Below, in pieces: positions 9,460 through 17,269 of a stretch of DNA of 64,000 bases. The notes under the pieces are model-generated. The model did no database searches, was not told where the DNA came from, and saw only the letters and a list, made by a program, of their open reading frames with translations. A program made the position numbers and the translations under genes. Location of the stretch: positions 1 to 64,000 of the forward strand of contig CANQSJ010000008.1 in NCBI GenBank assembly GCA_947626495.1, given 5' to 3'. The DNA comes from an uncultured Oscillospiraceae bacterium (lineage in GTDB: Bacteria; Bacillota; Clostridia; Oscillospirales; Oscillospiraceae). The first letter of the stretch is position 1, and each line of letters begins with the position of its first letter.

Positions 9460-9488
9460 ATATTAGCGCATCCCCCGCCGTTCGTCAA
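9460..9488 (-). promoter_or_regulatory. Promoter of marR-ftsH
   Basis: On the minus strand TTGACG and TAATAT are separated by exactly 17 bases, and the predicted start falls inside the palindrome at 9446-9458. The 5' leader to marR would be about 50 bases. Confidence 0.75.
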
Positions 9489-9547
9489 GATGCCGCCCCG
9501 TTAGTTTACAAATGATTCATATCTGCGCCCGGCCCGTCTTATTTCCC

Positions 9548-9576
9548 TTGCAGACAAGAGAAAAAGGGGCTATGAT
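9548..9576 (+). promoter_or_regulatory. Promoter of the membrane-protein gene
   Basis: TTGCAG and TATGAT are separated by 17 bases. The -10 element contains the ATG at 9572 that opens the longer ORF, which argues that this ATG is not a start codon and that translation begins at the TTG at 9605. Confidence 0.6.
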
Positions 9577-9604
9577 AGAACCATCCGGATGGGAGGGTTG
9601 CGCT

Positions 9605-10429
9605 TTGAAACGGAGATCAGTCCCCAAAATGCAGGCCGTCAAAAATGCGGTCCACCGCAAGAGGGCCGTGGCCACGGTCTATTTCGTGCTGCGGGCGCTG
9701 GTGATCCTCACCATGATCCGCCAGGCCTTCAACAGAAACTATGAGAACGTGTTTCTGTGCGCGCTGACGCTGGTGCTGTTTCTGCTGCCGACGGTCATCG
9801 AGCGCCGGCTTCGCATCGACTTTCCCGACACCATGGAGATCATCATCCTGCTGTTCATCTTCTCCGCGGAGATTCTGGGGGAGATCCGGTCCTACTACAC
9901 CACCTTCCCCGGCTGGGACACGGTCATGCACACCCTCAACGGGTTCCTCTGCGCGGCGGTGGGGTTCTCCCTGGTGGATCTGCTCAACCGCAACGAGCGG
10001 TTCTCCCTGTCCCTGTCGCCGGTGTTTCTGGCCATCGTGGCCTTCTGCTTCTCCATGACCATCGGGGTGCTGTGGGAGTTTTTCGAGTGCGCCGCCGACA
10101 CATTCCTGCTGAAGGATATGCAAAAGGACACCGTTTTGAGCACCATCTCCACCGTGGCGCTGGACCCCACCGGGGGCAACACCCCTGTGATCATCCGAAA
10201 CATTGAGGACGTGATCGTGGTCTCCGGCGGCCGGCAGATCCCCCTGGGCCTGGGCGGCTATCTGGACGTGGGCATCCGGGACACCATGAAGGATCTGTTC
10301 GTGAACTTCATCGGCGCGACGGTCTTCTCCTTCATCGGCTATTTCTATCTCATCGGCCGGGGCAAGGGCCGCTTTGCCCGCCGCTTCATCCCCCTGGTGC
10401 TGGAGGACGAAACGGACGGGACGCCGTAG
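9605..10429 (+). CDS. Multi-spanning membrane protein, possibly DUF2238/YjdF-like
   Basis: This protein of about 274 residues has four to six hydrophobic segments (for example VLRALVILTMI, ENVFLCALTLVLFLLP, TMEIIILLFIFSAEIL, VFLAIVAFCFSMTIGVLWEFFE and FIGATVFSFIGYFYLIG). The segment PGWDTVMHTLNGFLCAAVGFS resembles the DUF2238 (YjdF) group of integral membrane proteins, whose function is unknown to me. The TTG start at 9605 is chosen because GGAGGG lies seven bases before it and because an upstream ATG sits inside the -10 element. It is divergent from marR. The assignment rests on a short motif and general topology only. Confidence 0.6.
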   Translation: MKRRSVPKMQAVKNAVHRKRAVATVYFVLRALVILTMIRQAFNRNYENVFLCALTLVLFLLPTVIERRLRIDFPDTMEIIILLFIFSAEILGEIRSYYTTFPGWDTVMHTLNGFLCAAVGFSLVDLLNRNERFSLSLSPVFLAIVAFCFSMTIGVLWEFFECAADTFLLKDMQKDTVLSTISTVALDPTGGNTPVIIRNIEDVIVVSGGRQIPLGLGGYLDVGIRDTMKDLFVNFIGATVFSFIGYFYLIGRGKGRFARRFIPLVLEDETDGTP

Positions 10430-10459
10430 CCGCGCACCTCTGAAAAAGCAGAAAACGAC

Positions 10460-10506
10460 ACACCCGCCTGCGGTCCGGCCGCGGGCGGGTGTTGCCGTAT
10501 TGTTTT
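10460..10506 (+). terminator. Hairpin terminator between convergent genes
   Basis: The arms ACACCCGCCTGCGG and CCGCGGGCGGGTGT pair with one mismatch and are followed at a short distance by TGTTTTT. The element separates the membrane-protein gene from the end of the interrupted exporter gene. Confidence 0.55.
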
Positions 10507-10516
10507 TGCCCCTGCC

Positions 10517-12721
10517 TCAAACGGGATCTGCGCTCACCGGGGCATCTGTGTCCAGCCGTTGGCGGTCCACCAGCTCGGCGAAAAAACCGCGGTTGGCGAT
10601 CAGCTCCTCATAGGTCCCGTCCTCCACGATATGGCCCCCATCCAGCACGATGATCCGGTCGCAGTGGCGGATGGTGCTGAGTCGGTGGGCGATGACGATG
10701 CGGGTGCATTTGAGTGTGTCCAGGGACTCGGACACCACCCGCTGGGTGATGTTGTCCAGGGCCGAGGTGGCCTCGTCGAACAGCAGGATGCGGGGCTTGG
10801 GGGCGATGGCGCGGGCAATGAGAAGCCGCTGGCGCTGACCGCCGGAGATGCCGCCGCTGCCCTCGGAAATCAGGGTGTGCATCCCCATGGGCATGCGCCG
10901 GATATCCTCCGCCACGCCGGCCATCTCCGCCGCCTCCCAGGCGTCGTCCATGGTGAGCTAGGGCGCGGAGATGGTGATGTTGGAATAGATATCCCCCTGA
11001 AAGAGCTTGCCGTCCTGCATCACCACGCCCATGCGCCGCCGCAGGCTCTTGAGGTCCAGCCCGGCCATGTCCCGGCCGTCGTAGTAGATGGCGCCCTTCT
11101 GGGGCGTCTCGAAGCCCAGCAGCAGGCGCATGAGCGTACTCTTGCCGCAGCCGGTCCTGCCCACGATGGCCACATACTGTCCAGGGCGGATCTTCAGACT
11201 CATGTCGTCCACCACGTTGGGCATATCCTCCCCGTACCGGAAGCTGACGTGGTTCAGCTCGATGCCGCCGGACAGCCGCGACACCACCTGTTTGTCCTCC
11301 GAGATCTCCGGCTCCGCCTCCAGGATGGGCTTCACCATCTGGAGAATGGGGGTGATCTGCCCCGCCAGGGACGCGATGCCCGCCAGGGACGCGAAGGCCC
11401 CCGCAATCATGGCATAAGCGGAGTTGAAGGCGTAGTACTCCGCCACGGACACGCCGCTTTTCACCGCCAGTGCGTACATCGCCAGCGACCCGGCCAGGCT
11501 GATGGCCAGGGAGATGACGCTGTTCACCTTCAAAAACAGGGGCGGGTCGTACTGCAGCCGCGCCACCTTGGCGTACTGCTCGCTCCACTTGGCGAAGGCC
11601 CGCTTCTCCGCGCCGGAGAGCTTCACCTTCTGCACGCCGCTGATGAGGGCGTAGGTGAGGCCGCTCTCCTTGGCGCTCTGTTCCATCAGCTGCCGGCTGA
11701 TCCCCCGCTGGCGGATGGACGTCACCACCGAGAATACCAGCGTCACGCCCACGATGCCCAGCGCCGGCGCCACCAGCGCCGGGGCATAAGCGAAGATCTG
11801 GGTGATCTGCAGCAGGGAGAACAGGCTGGTCAGCCCCACCGCCGCCACCGACGACACCAGAAGCCCCGCCAGAAGCTTGATATTCATGACCCGGCTGGCC
11901 ATCTCGCCGGTGCTGTACTGGCGGAAGAAGTTGGCCGGCAGGGAGAACAGCCGCATCATCCCCGCGGCCTCCACCGCCACCGACACCTTGGTGTTCATCC
12001 GGGCTGTGAGCAGCTTCTTGGCGGTCTCCAGCAGCAGAGAGCTGACGCTCACCAGCAGCATGAAGGACACCAGCGCCGCCAGTACCCGCACGCTGCCGCT
12101 GGCCGCCACGGAGGAGAACAGCAGATTGTTCAGCCGCGGCAGCAGCAGTCCCACCAGGGACACCGCCAGCGTCACCCCGGCGAAGAACAGCTGATCCGCC
12201 CAGGAGGAGCAGGAGCTGATGTACTTCATCAGACCGGGGATGCCGATCTTCCCCTGGGGGAAGGGCCGGTAAAAGGCGACGGCCTCCTGCTGAAACAGTT
12301 CCGCCCTCTGGGCGTTCACCCGCCGGCGCTTTCCCGTGGCCGGATCGAAATAGGAGTATCCCCAAAGGCCCGTGGGGATCATGGCCGTCAGCCGGCCGGT
12401 CTGTTTGTCCGTGGCCAGCATGGCCCCCACGGCGTCCTTGTACCACCCGTCCTCCAGGATCACCGTCCGGCGCATGATGCCGTAGGGACGCAGCAAAAAC
12501 TCCAGCTGCTCGTCCCAGTCCTTCACCGAGTCGGGCACCTCCCGCATCCCGGCGTGGTAAAAGCGCAGGATCTCCTCCATGGCGCTTTTGGCGTTTTCTC
12601 TGTCGTCTCCGGATGCCGCCCGGCGGCCCAGCACCGCCCCCGCAATGGAGGCGACGCCCGCCTCCAGGGCCTGCTGGTCCCGGCGCCGGCGCTCCCGGAT
12701 CTGTTCGTCAAACCATCCCAT
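10517..12721 (-). pseudogene. NHLM-type export ABC permease/ATPase, copy 1, interrupted by an in-frame amber stop
   Basis: The reading frame encodes an ABC2-type partner of NHLM peptide export: an N-terminal region of about 130 residues, a six-helix permease domain and a C-terminal ATPase. It is full length (735 codons against 723 residues in the paralogue at 22169-24340) but a TAG codon at 10958-10960 splits it. Walker A (GRTGCGKST) lies before the stop; the ABC signature (ISGGQRQR) and Walker B (ILLFDEATSALD) lie after it in the same frame. The paralogue has a Gly codon at the aligned position. The remainder shows no other frame damage, so the lesion is recent, is suppressed, or is a sequencing error. 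The track splits it into a 587- and a 144-residue ORF. Confidence 0.8.
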
Positions 12722-12733
12722 GGCGCCCTCCCC

Positions 12734-14908
12734 TCAGTCGTTGGACACCAGGCGGGCATAGTACCCGCCCTGGGCGTACAACGTCTCGTGGGTGCCCCGC
12801 TCCACCACCTTGCCCCGGTCCAGGACGATGATCTCGTCGCAGTCCCGGATGGTGCTCAGCCGGTGGGCCACCACGATGCAGGTGATGCCCCGGTCCTTGA
12901 TGGACTTGACCACCTCATACTCCGTCTTGGCGTCCAGGGCGGAGGTGGCCTCGTCCAGGATGATGACGGTGGGGTCCTGGGCCAGGACCCGGGCGATCTC
13001 CATGCGCTGGCGCTGGCCGCCGGAGAAGTCCCGGCCGCCCTCCGTCAGTCTGTGATCGTAGCCGCCCTCCCGCTGGACGATGTCGCCGTGGATCCCCGCG
13101 TCCCGGGCCGCCAGGATCATCTCAAAGTTCTCGATGGACTTGTCCCACATCTTGATGTTGTTGGCAATGGTGTCCTCAAAGAGGATGATGTCCTGGTCCA
13201 CCACCGCCAGCGACCCGGTGAAGATGCTCCGGTCGATGTCCCGGATGGACTTGCCGTCGAAGAGGATTTCCCCGCTCCAGGGCTGATAGAGGCCCGCTAT
13301 GAGCTTGGCCAGCGTGCTCTTGCCGCAGCCGGACCTGCCCACGAAGGCCACCCGGCTGCCCGGCTTCAGCGAGAGGTTGAAATCCTCGATGAGCGGCTCG
13401 CCCAGCTTGGAATAGCCGAAGGTGACGTGGCGCATCTCCAGGGCCCCGGAGAGCTTGTCGTAGCTTTCCGGCTCCTCCCCTTCGGCCATGTTGCCGTCCT
13501 CCGGGTACTCCATCACGTCCTCCACCTGCTCCATCTCCGTGCGCATCTCCTGGATGGTCTGGCCCGCGCCGATCAGCGTCGTGGCCGGGGCGGTGAAGCT
13601 CATGAGGAACCCCTGGAAGGCCATGACCATGCCCAGGGTGAAGCGGCCCTGCATGACGAACAGCACCCCCAGAAACAGGATGACCATATCGCACAGGATG
13701 CTCACGGCGGAGGGGATGAGGCCCAGATAGGCGTCCGTCCTGGTAAAGCGCGTCTCCTGGGTGTTGACGCTGGCCTGATAGCCGGCCCAGCGGGCAAAAT
13801 AGCCGTTCTCCGCCCCAGCGGCCTTGATGGTCTCGATCATCTCGATGGCCGCCATGGTGGAGGATGCCAGCATTCCCGCGTCCCGGCTCTGCACCCGCAT
13901 CAGATTCATGCGCTTTTTCGATATGGTCCGGCTCACCGCCAGGTTGACGGCCACGGACCCCAGGCCCACCAGGGTCAGGACCCAGGAATAGCGGAGCATG
14001 ACCGCCAGATAGAACACCATCATGAGCCCGTCCAGCACCAGCGGGCCCAGGGTGTTCACCAGCTCCTGGGCGATGGAGGCGTTGGTGCTCTGGCGCCGCT
14101 GGATGTCCCCGGCCATGCGCTGGGAGAAAAACTCCATGGGCAGATGCAGCACCTTCCACAGGAAGGTGGCCGCGCCCACGCTGGCCAGCTTGCCTGTGAT
14201 GCGCAGCGACCACACCGCCTGGATCCAGGCCGTCACCAGCTGCAAAAGAGACACCCCGCCCAGCGCCAGCAGAAACGGCCACAGCCAGTCCGGGTTCTCC
14301 CCCGTCAGCAGCCGGTCCATAAAGAACCGGGAAAAGGCGGGGCTGATCACGCCGAACAGGGAGCTGATGAGGGTGGTCAACGCCACGAACACCAGCGCCG
14401 TACCCGCGCCGGTGAGGCGCTTTTTCGCGTACCGCGCCATGCTCTTGGGATGGCCGGCCGGCTCGAACCCCTCCCCCGGCTCAAACATCATGCAAATGCC
14501 CGTGAAGGACTCGTCAAACACCTCCATGCTCACGGGCACGACGCCCCGGGCCGGGTCGTTCAATATGGCCTTGTCGCCCTTGAAGCCGTCCAGCACCACA
14601 AAGTGGTTGAAGTTCCAGTGGATGATGCAGGGGAAGGAGCCGTGCTCTTTCAGATCCTCCGGTTCAAGCCGGTACGCCTTGGCCGTCAGGCCATAGCTCC
14701 GGGCGGCCATCAGGATGTTTTTGGCATTGGAGCCGTCCCGGCTCACCCCGCAGTCGGACCGCACCTGCTCCAGGGGGACCCACTTGTCATAGTAAGCCAG
14801 CACCATGGTCAGACTGGCCGCGCCGCACTCCAGCGCCTCCATCTGCATGATCACCGGGACCTTGGCCACGCCGCGGGTGACGGGCTTTTTGATCACAACG
14901 CTCTTCAT
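12734..14908 (-). CDS. NHLM-type peptidase/permease/ATPase exporter, copy 1 (active C39 domain)
   Basis: This 724-residue protein is a peptidase-containing ABC transporter that would cut precursors after a double glycine and export the C-terminal part. The N-terminal C39 domain keeps the catalytic Cys (ALECGAASL, about residue 30), the His (HWNFNHFVVLDGF) and the Asp (LNDPARG). A six-helix permease domain follows, then an ATPase with GRSGCGKST, FSGGQRQR and VIILDEATSALD. It lies 13 bases from its partner ABC gene and 8 from the HlyD-like gene, so the three are one transcription unit. Five double-glycine peptides encoded nearby are its likely substrates (inference). Confidence 0.88.
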   Translation of the reverse strand: MKSVVIKKPVTRGVAKVPVIMQMEALECGAASLTMVLAYYDKWVPLEQVRSDCGVSRDGSNAKNILMAARSYGLTAKAYRLEPEDLKEHGSFPCIIHWNFNHFVVLDGFKGDKAILNDPARGVVPVSMEVFDESFTGICMMFEPGEGFEPAGHPKSMARYAKKRLTGAGTALVFVALTTLISSLFGVISPAFSRFFMDRLLTGENPDWLWPFLLALGGVSLLQLVTAWIQAVWSLRITGKLASVGAATFLWKVLHLPMEFFSQRMAGDIQRRQSTNASIAQELVNTLGPLVLDGLMMVFYLAVMLRYSWVLTLVGLGSVAVNLAVSRTISKKRMNLMRVQSRDAGMLASSTMAAIEMIETIKAAGAENGYFARWAGYQASVNTQETRFTRTDAYLGLIPSAVSILCDMVILFLGVLFVMQGRFTLGMVMAFQGFLMSFTAPATTLIGAGQTIQEMRTEMEQVEDVMEYPEDGNMAEGEEPESYDKLSGALEMRHVTFGYSKLGEPLIEDFNLSLKPGSRVAFVGRSGCGKSTLAKLIAGLYQPWSGEILFDGKSIRDIDRSIFTGSLAVVDQDIILFEDTIANNIKMWDKSIENFEMILAARDAGIHGDIVQREGGYDHRLTEGGRDFSGGQRQRMEIARVLAQDPTVIILDEATSALDAKTEYEVVKSIKDRGITCIVVAHRLSTIRDCDEIIVLDRGKVVERGTHETLYAQGGYYARLVSND

Positions 14909-14915
14909 AGCCGCC

Positions 14916-15392
14916 TCAGTTCAGCAAAAAAGAGATGGGAGGGACGCTGTCCACCACGATCTCGGCCCCGTACACGCCCTCGTCCAGCGGGCCGTCCAGC
15001 TGCGCGGGATACACCCACTGGCCGACCTCCAGCCCGCCCAGGTGCAGGGCATAAGCGTCAAAACTCTCGTCCACGGCCACAGGCTGGGACGCCACGGCCG
15101 CCAGGGTATGCTCCTGTCCGGCGACGCGCACGGTCTGGCCCGGGCGCACGGCGGACACGTCGTCCTCGCCGATGTAGCAGACGACGCTTCCGTCCGGCCC
15201 GGCCACCGCCGCCGCCGGGACGGTGGTCTCCAGCCGGCCCAGCACCGACCAGAGGATCAGCCCCGCCAGCAGCGCGACCACCGCGCCCAGCACCAGCCAC
15301 ACCCCGGGTCCCGTCACCCGGATGTAGTCGTTCATCTGTTCCGGACTGGATACCTTCTCCAGGCTCTTTTTCCGAAATAGCTCCGTACCCAT
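14916..15392 (-). CDS. Short HlyD-like NHLM secretion protein, copy 1
   Basis: This 158-residue protein has a short cytoplasmic N-terminus, one membrane helix (VWLVLGAVVALLAGLILWSVLGR) and an extracytoplasmic beta-rich part resembling the barrel of membrane-fusion proteins, ending in ISFLLN. It is far shorter than usual HlyD-type adaptors and lacks the long coiled-coil hairpin, as expected when there is no outer membrane to cross. The paralogue at 26558-27040 has the same layout and the same last six residues. A GGGAGGG ribosome-binding site precedes the start. It likely assembles with the two ABC proteins encoded next to it. Confidence 0.7.
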   Translation of the reverse strand: MGTELFRKKSLEKVSSPEQMNDYIRVTGPGVWLVLGAVVALLAGLILWSVLGRLETTVPAAAVAGPDGSVVCYIGEDDVSAVRPGQTVRVAGQEHTLAAVASQPVAVDESFDAYALHLGGLEVGQWVYPAQLDGPLDEGVYGAEIVVDSVPPISFLLN

Positions 15393-15412
15393 GGCGTCCC
15401 TCCCTTAAGCTG

Positions 15413-15661
15413 TCACGTCCCCGCAGGTTTCAAAGCCGCCTGGGGCCTCGTCATCTTCGGCACCAGCTTCCCGTTTTCGATATTAAACGACTTCCGGCAC
15501 TTGACATTGGGGCAGATAACGGACGCGTCCCGGGTGGAGGCGCGGATGATCGTGCCGCAGTCGGGGCAGGTATAGGTGACGCTGCCGGTGGGCGCGGCCG
15601 CAGTCGTGCCGCCGGTCACGGTGAACAGATCGTTCTCGTTCAGTTCTTGCAGATTGCTCAT
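15413..15661 (-). CDS. Double-glycine leader peptide P1 with zinc-ribbon-like core
   Basis: This 82-residue peptide starts at 15661, behind AAAGGAG; the longer ORF is rejected because it overlaps the PAP2 gene. Its first 18 residues form a leader ending in DLFTVTGG, as recognised by C39 peptidases, with hydrophobic residues at the usual -4, -7 and similar positions. The core contains CPDC and, after a spacer, CPNVKC, a zinc-ribbon-like arrangement, and a basic tail. It lies between the PAP2 and HlyD-like genes, directly upstream of exporter copy 1. The function of the released peptide is unknown; a bacteriocin, signal or structural role are all possible. Confidence 0.75.
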   Translation of the reverse strand: MSNLQELNENDLFTVTGGTTAAAPTGSVTYTCPDCGTIIRASTRDASVICPNVKCRKSFNIENGKLVPKMTRPQAALKPAGT

Positions 15662-15696
15662 GGTCGTTCTCCTTTCTTTCCGCTCTCGCGGCTCGC

Positions 15697-16671
15697 TCAT
15701 CGCCCGCCCGCCGGGCGGGCCTCTTTTTGCGGTTTTCCGCTTCCCAGGGCCTCCAGCCGGGAAAAGCACAGCGGGTAGATCACCATCAGAAGCAGCAGCT
15801 CCCCGCAGGTCAGCGCGAAGCCGATCCATCCCAGGCTCACCGCCCCCGTCACGGCCGGCATGAACGCCTGCTCATAGACCATGAGCAGCAGCACCCCTAC
15901 GCCGCAGCGGGTCACCTTCGTCAGCGCGGACACATCCGTGGAAAACCGGACGTACCGCCGCTCCAGATACCACCCCAGGCTCACGCCCAGCAGCCGGCCG
16001 GCGTCCTTGTAGCCGTCCTTCATCATCTTGGCCGGATCCACCAGCAGCTTGCCCGCCTCGTCATAGTCCATGGGGTAGCTCTTCACGGAGATATACACCA
16101 GAAACAGCACCGTCAGCGCCGCGCCCACCAGGGGGACCAGCTTCTCCCGGCCGGGCTTGGCGTCGATCCACGCCCAGGCCCGCAAGCCCAAAAACGCCAC
16201 GGCCAGGCCCAGCGCCGCGCCCACCGCCACATCCTGGGGCGTATGCACGCCGATATAGTTGCGGGAGAACATGGTCAGCAGCAGCATAACGGCCATGAAC
16301 GCCCCCAGGGGGCGGTGCTTCTTCCCGTACCGGGCCAGCACGGTGCCGTAATTGGACGCGCCGGTCACGCTGTGGCCGCTGGGGAACGAGTAGCCGGAGG
16401 CCGTCTCCACAGGCACGATCCCGGGGTCGCGTATCCAGGGCCGGTAAACGCAGAAGGTCAGCTTCAAAAGCTGCATCAGAAACCGGCTCACCGCTATGTT
16501 GAGGAACAGGAACGCCCCGGATTTCTTGTCCACGGCCCAAAAGAGGATGCAGGCCAGCATCCAGATGAAGATGCCGTAGGACAGGTCGCTGATCTGTAAA
16601 AAGAAGTCGTTCAGCGCCCCGCCGGTGGCGTCTCTGAATTTTTGCAGCAGGAGCAGATATTGCAGATCCAT
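15697..16671 (-). CDS. PAP2-family membrane phosphatase
   Basis: This 324-residue membrane protein carries the three phosphatase motifs of the PAP2 superfamily: KLTFCVYRPW (motif 1, KxxxxxxRP), YSFPSGHSV (motif 2) and SRNYIGVHTPQDV (motif 3, SRxxxxxHxxxD). Several hydrophobic segments surround the active site, and a C-terminal half of about 130 residues adds more. Such enzymes remove phosphate from lipid phosphates such as undecaprenyl pyrophosphate or phosphatidate on the outer face of the membrane. It sits between peptide genes P2 and P1, so it is probably co-expressed with the export system, but no direct link can be shown. Confidence 0.88.
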   Translation of the reverse strand: MDLQYLLLLQKFRDATGGALNDFFLQISDLSYGIFIWMLACILFWAVDKKSGAFLFLNIAVSRFLMQLLKLTFCVYRPWIRDPGIVPVETASGYSFPSGHSVTGASNYGTVLARYGKKHRPLGAFMAVMLLLTMFSRNYIGVHTPQDVAVGAALGLAVAFLGLRAWAWIDAKPGREKLVPLVGAALTVLFLVYISVKSYPMDYDEAGKLLVDPAKMMKDGYKDAGRLLGVSLGWYLERRYVRFSTDVSALTKVTRCGVGVLLLMVYEQAFMPAVTGAVSLGWIGFALTCGELLLLMVIYPLCFSRLEALGSGKPQKEARPAGGR

Positions 16672-16693
16672 CGTCTTCTCTTTCCCCGGCCGC

Positions 16694-16897
16694 TCAGCCG
16701 GTCGTTTCCGTTCGGTGCCAAATCATTTGTTTGCCGCATTTTTTGCAGTAGATGGCCCGGGGCAGGGCATACATCGTCCACTCCTCGCCGCAGCCGGTGC
16801 AGCGCAAAACGCCCAGATCGCCCAAGCCGGGAATATCTATATCCCCGCCGGCGACGTCTTCCAGGGCCTTCTCGTCCAGCGCGTCCTCTTTGCCCAT
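16694..16897 (-). CDS. Double-glycine leader peptide P2 with zinc-ribbon-like core
   Basis: This 67-residue peptide has an 18-residue leader ending in LEDVAGG-D and a core with CTGC and CKKC separated by about 18 residues, again zinc-ribbon-like. Aromatic residues (W, Y, W) fall between and after the Cys pairs. GGGAGA lies about eight bases before the start. It is 22 bases from the PAP2 gene and 18 from P3, so P3, P2, PAP2 and P1 look like one transcript. The identical leader length of P1, P2 and P3 supports processing by the same peptidase. Confidence 0.72.
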   Translation of the reverse strand: MGKEDALDEKALEDVAGGDIDIPGLGDLGVLRCTGCGEEWTMYALPRAIYCKKCGKQMIWHRTETTG

Positions 16898-16915
16898 TGC
16901 GTATCTCTCCCGCCC

Positions 16916-17155
16916 TCAGGCGAGCGGCGAATAGTAGGGGCACTTGACCTCCTGGCCCGCCGCCCAGGCCGCGTGAGCCAGCTCCCGGCCCGGATCGCAT
17001 TTGGCCGTGTAGTTCCCGTGCTGGTCGCACACGCCGCAGCGGGTGGTGACAAAGGCGTTCCACTTCTCGTCGAAATCATTTTCTTTTGGGTCGAAGCAGT
17101 TGCCGCCGGAGACCTTTTCCAGTTCCTTCTCGTTCATGATCTTTTCCTCGCTCAT
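16916..17155 (-). CDS. Double-glycine leader peptide P3 with Cys-rich core
   Basis: The start at 17155 is chosen because AAAGGAGG ends six bases before it, whereas the ATG at 17161 directly abuts GGAGG. The resulting 79-residue peptide has a leader of exactly 18 residues ending in ELEKVSGG. The core holds five Cys residues, including CGVC, with His in CDQHGNY and an aromatic end. It is the first of the peptide genes of this half and follows the 5'-nucleotidase gene by about 95 bases. No homologous product is recognised beyond the leader type. Confidence 0.72.
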   Translation of the reverse strand: MSEEKIMNEKELEKVSGGNCFDPKENDFDEKWNAFVTTRCGVCDQHGNYTAKCDPGRELAHAAWAAGQEVKCPYYSPLA

Positions 17156-17234
17156 GGTCATCCTCCTTTTCTCCTGCTTCCCCGGGCTGTCCGGGGACTT
17201 TGAAAGGCAGCGTGTCCGCCTGCCCCCGCAGCCC

Positions 17235-17269
17235 GGACGGGGCGGCGGCGTTACGCCGCCGCCCCGTCC
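17235..17269 (-). other. Perfect 16-bp hairpin with the nucleotidase stop codon in its loop
   Basis: GGACGGGGCGGCGGCG and its exact complement are separated only by three bases, which are the TAA stop codon of the 5'-nucleotidase gene read on the minus strand. There is no T tract after it, so it does not fit a simple terminator. It might protect the mRNA 3' end or affect release or downstream expression. Confidence 0.7.

Noticed and set aside
10958-10960. TAG as pyrrolysine or a recoded codon
   Set aside because: No PYLIS-like context, methyltransferase or pyl genes are visible here, and the paralogue has Gly; mutation or error is simpler.
10559-15778. 1,739-residue plus-strand ORF across the first export cluster
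   Set aside because: It is antisense to well-recognised ABC and HlyD genes, has low-complexity His/Gly/Pro/Arg-rich composition typical of GC-rich antisense frames, and no motif.
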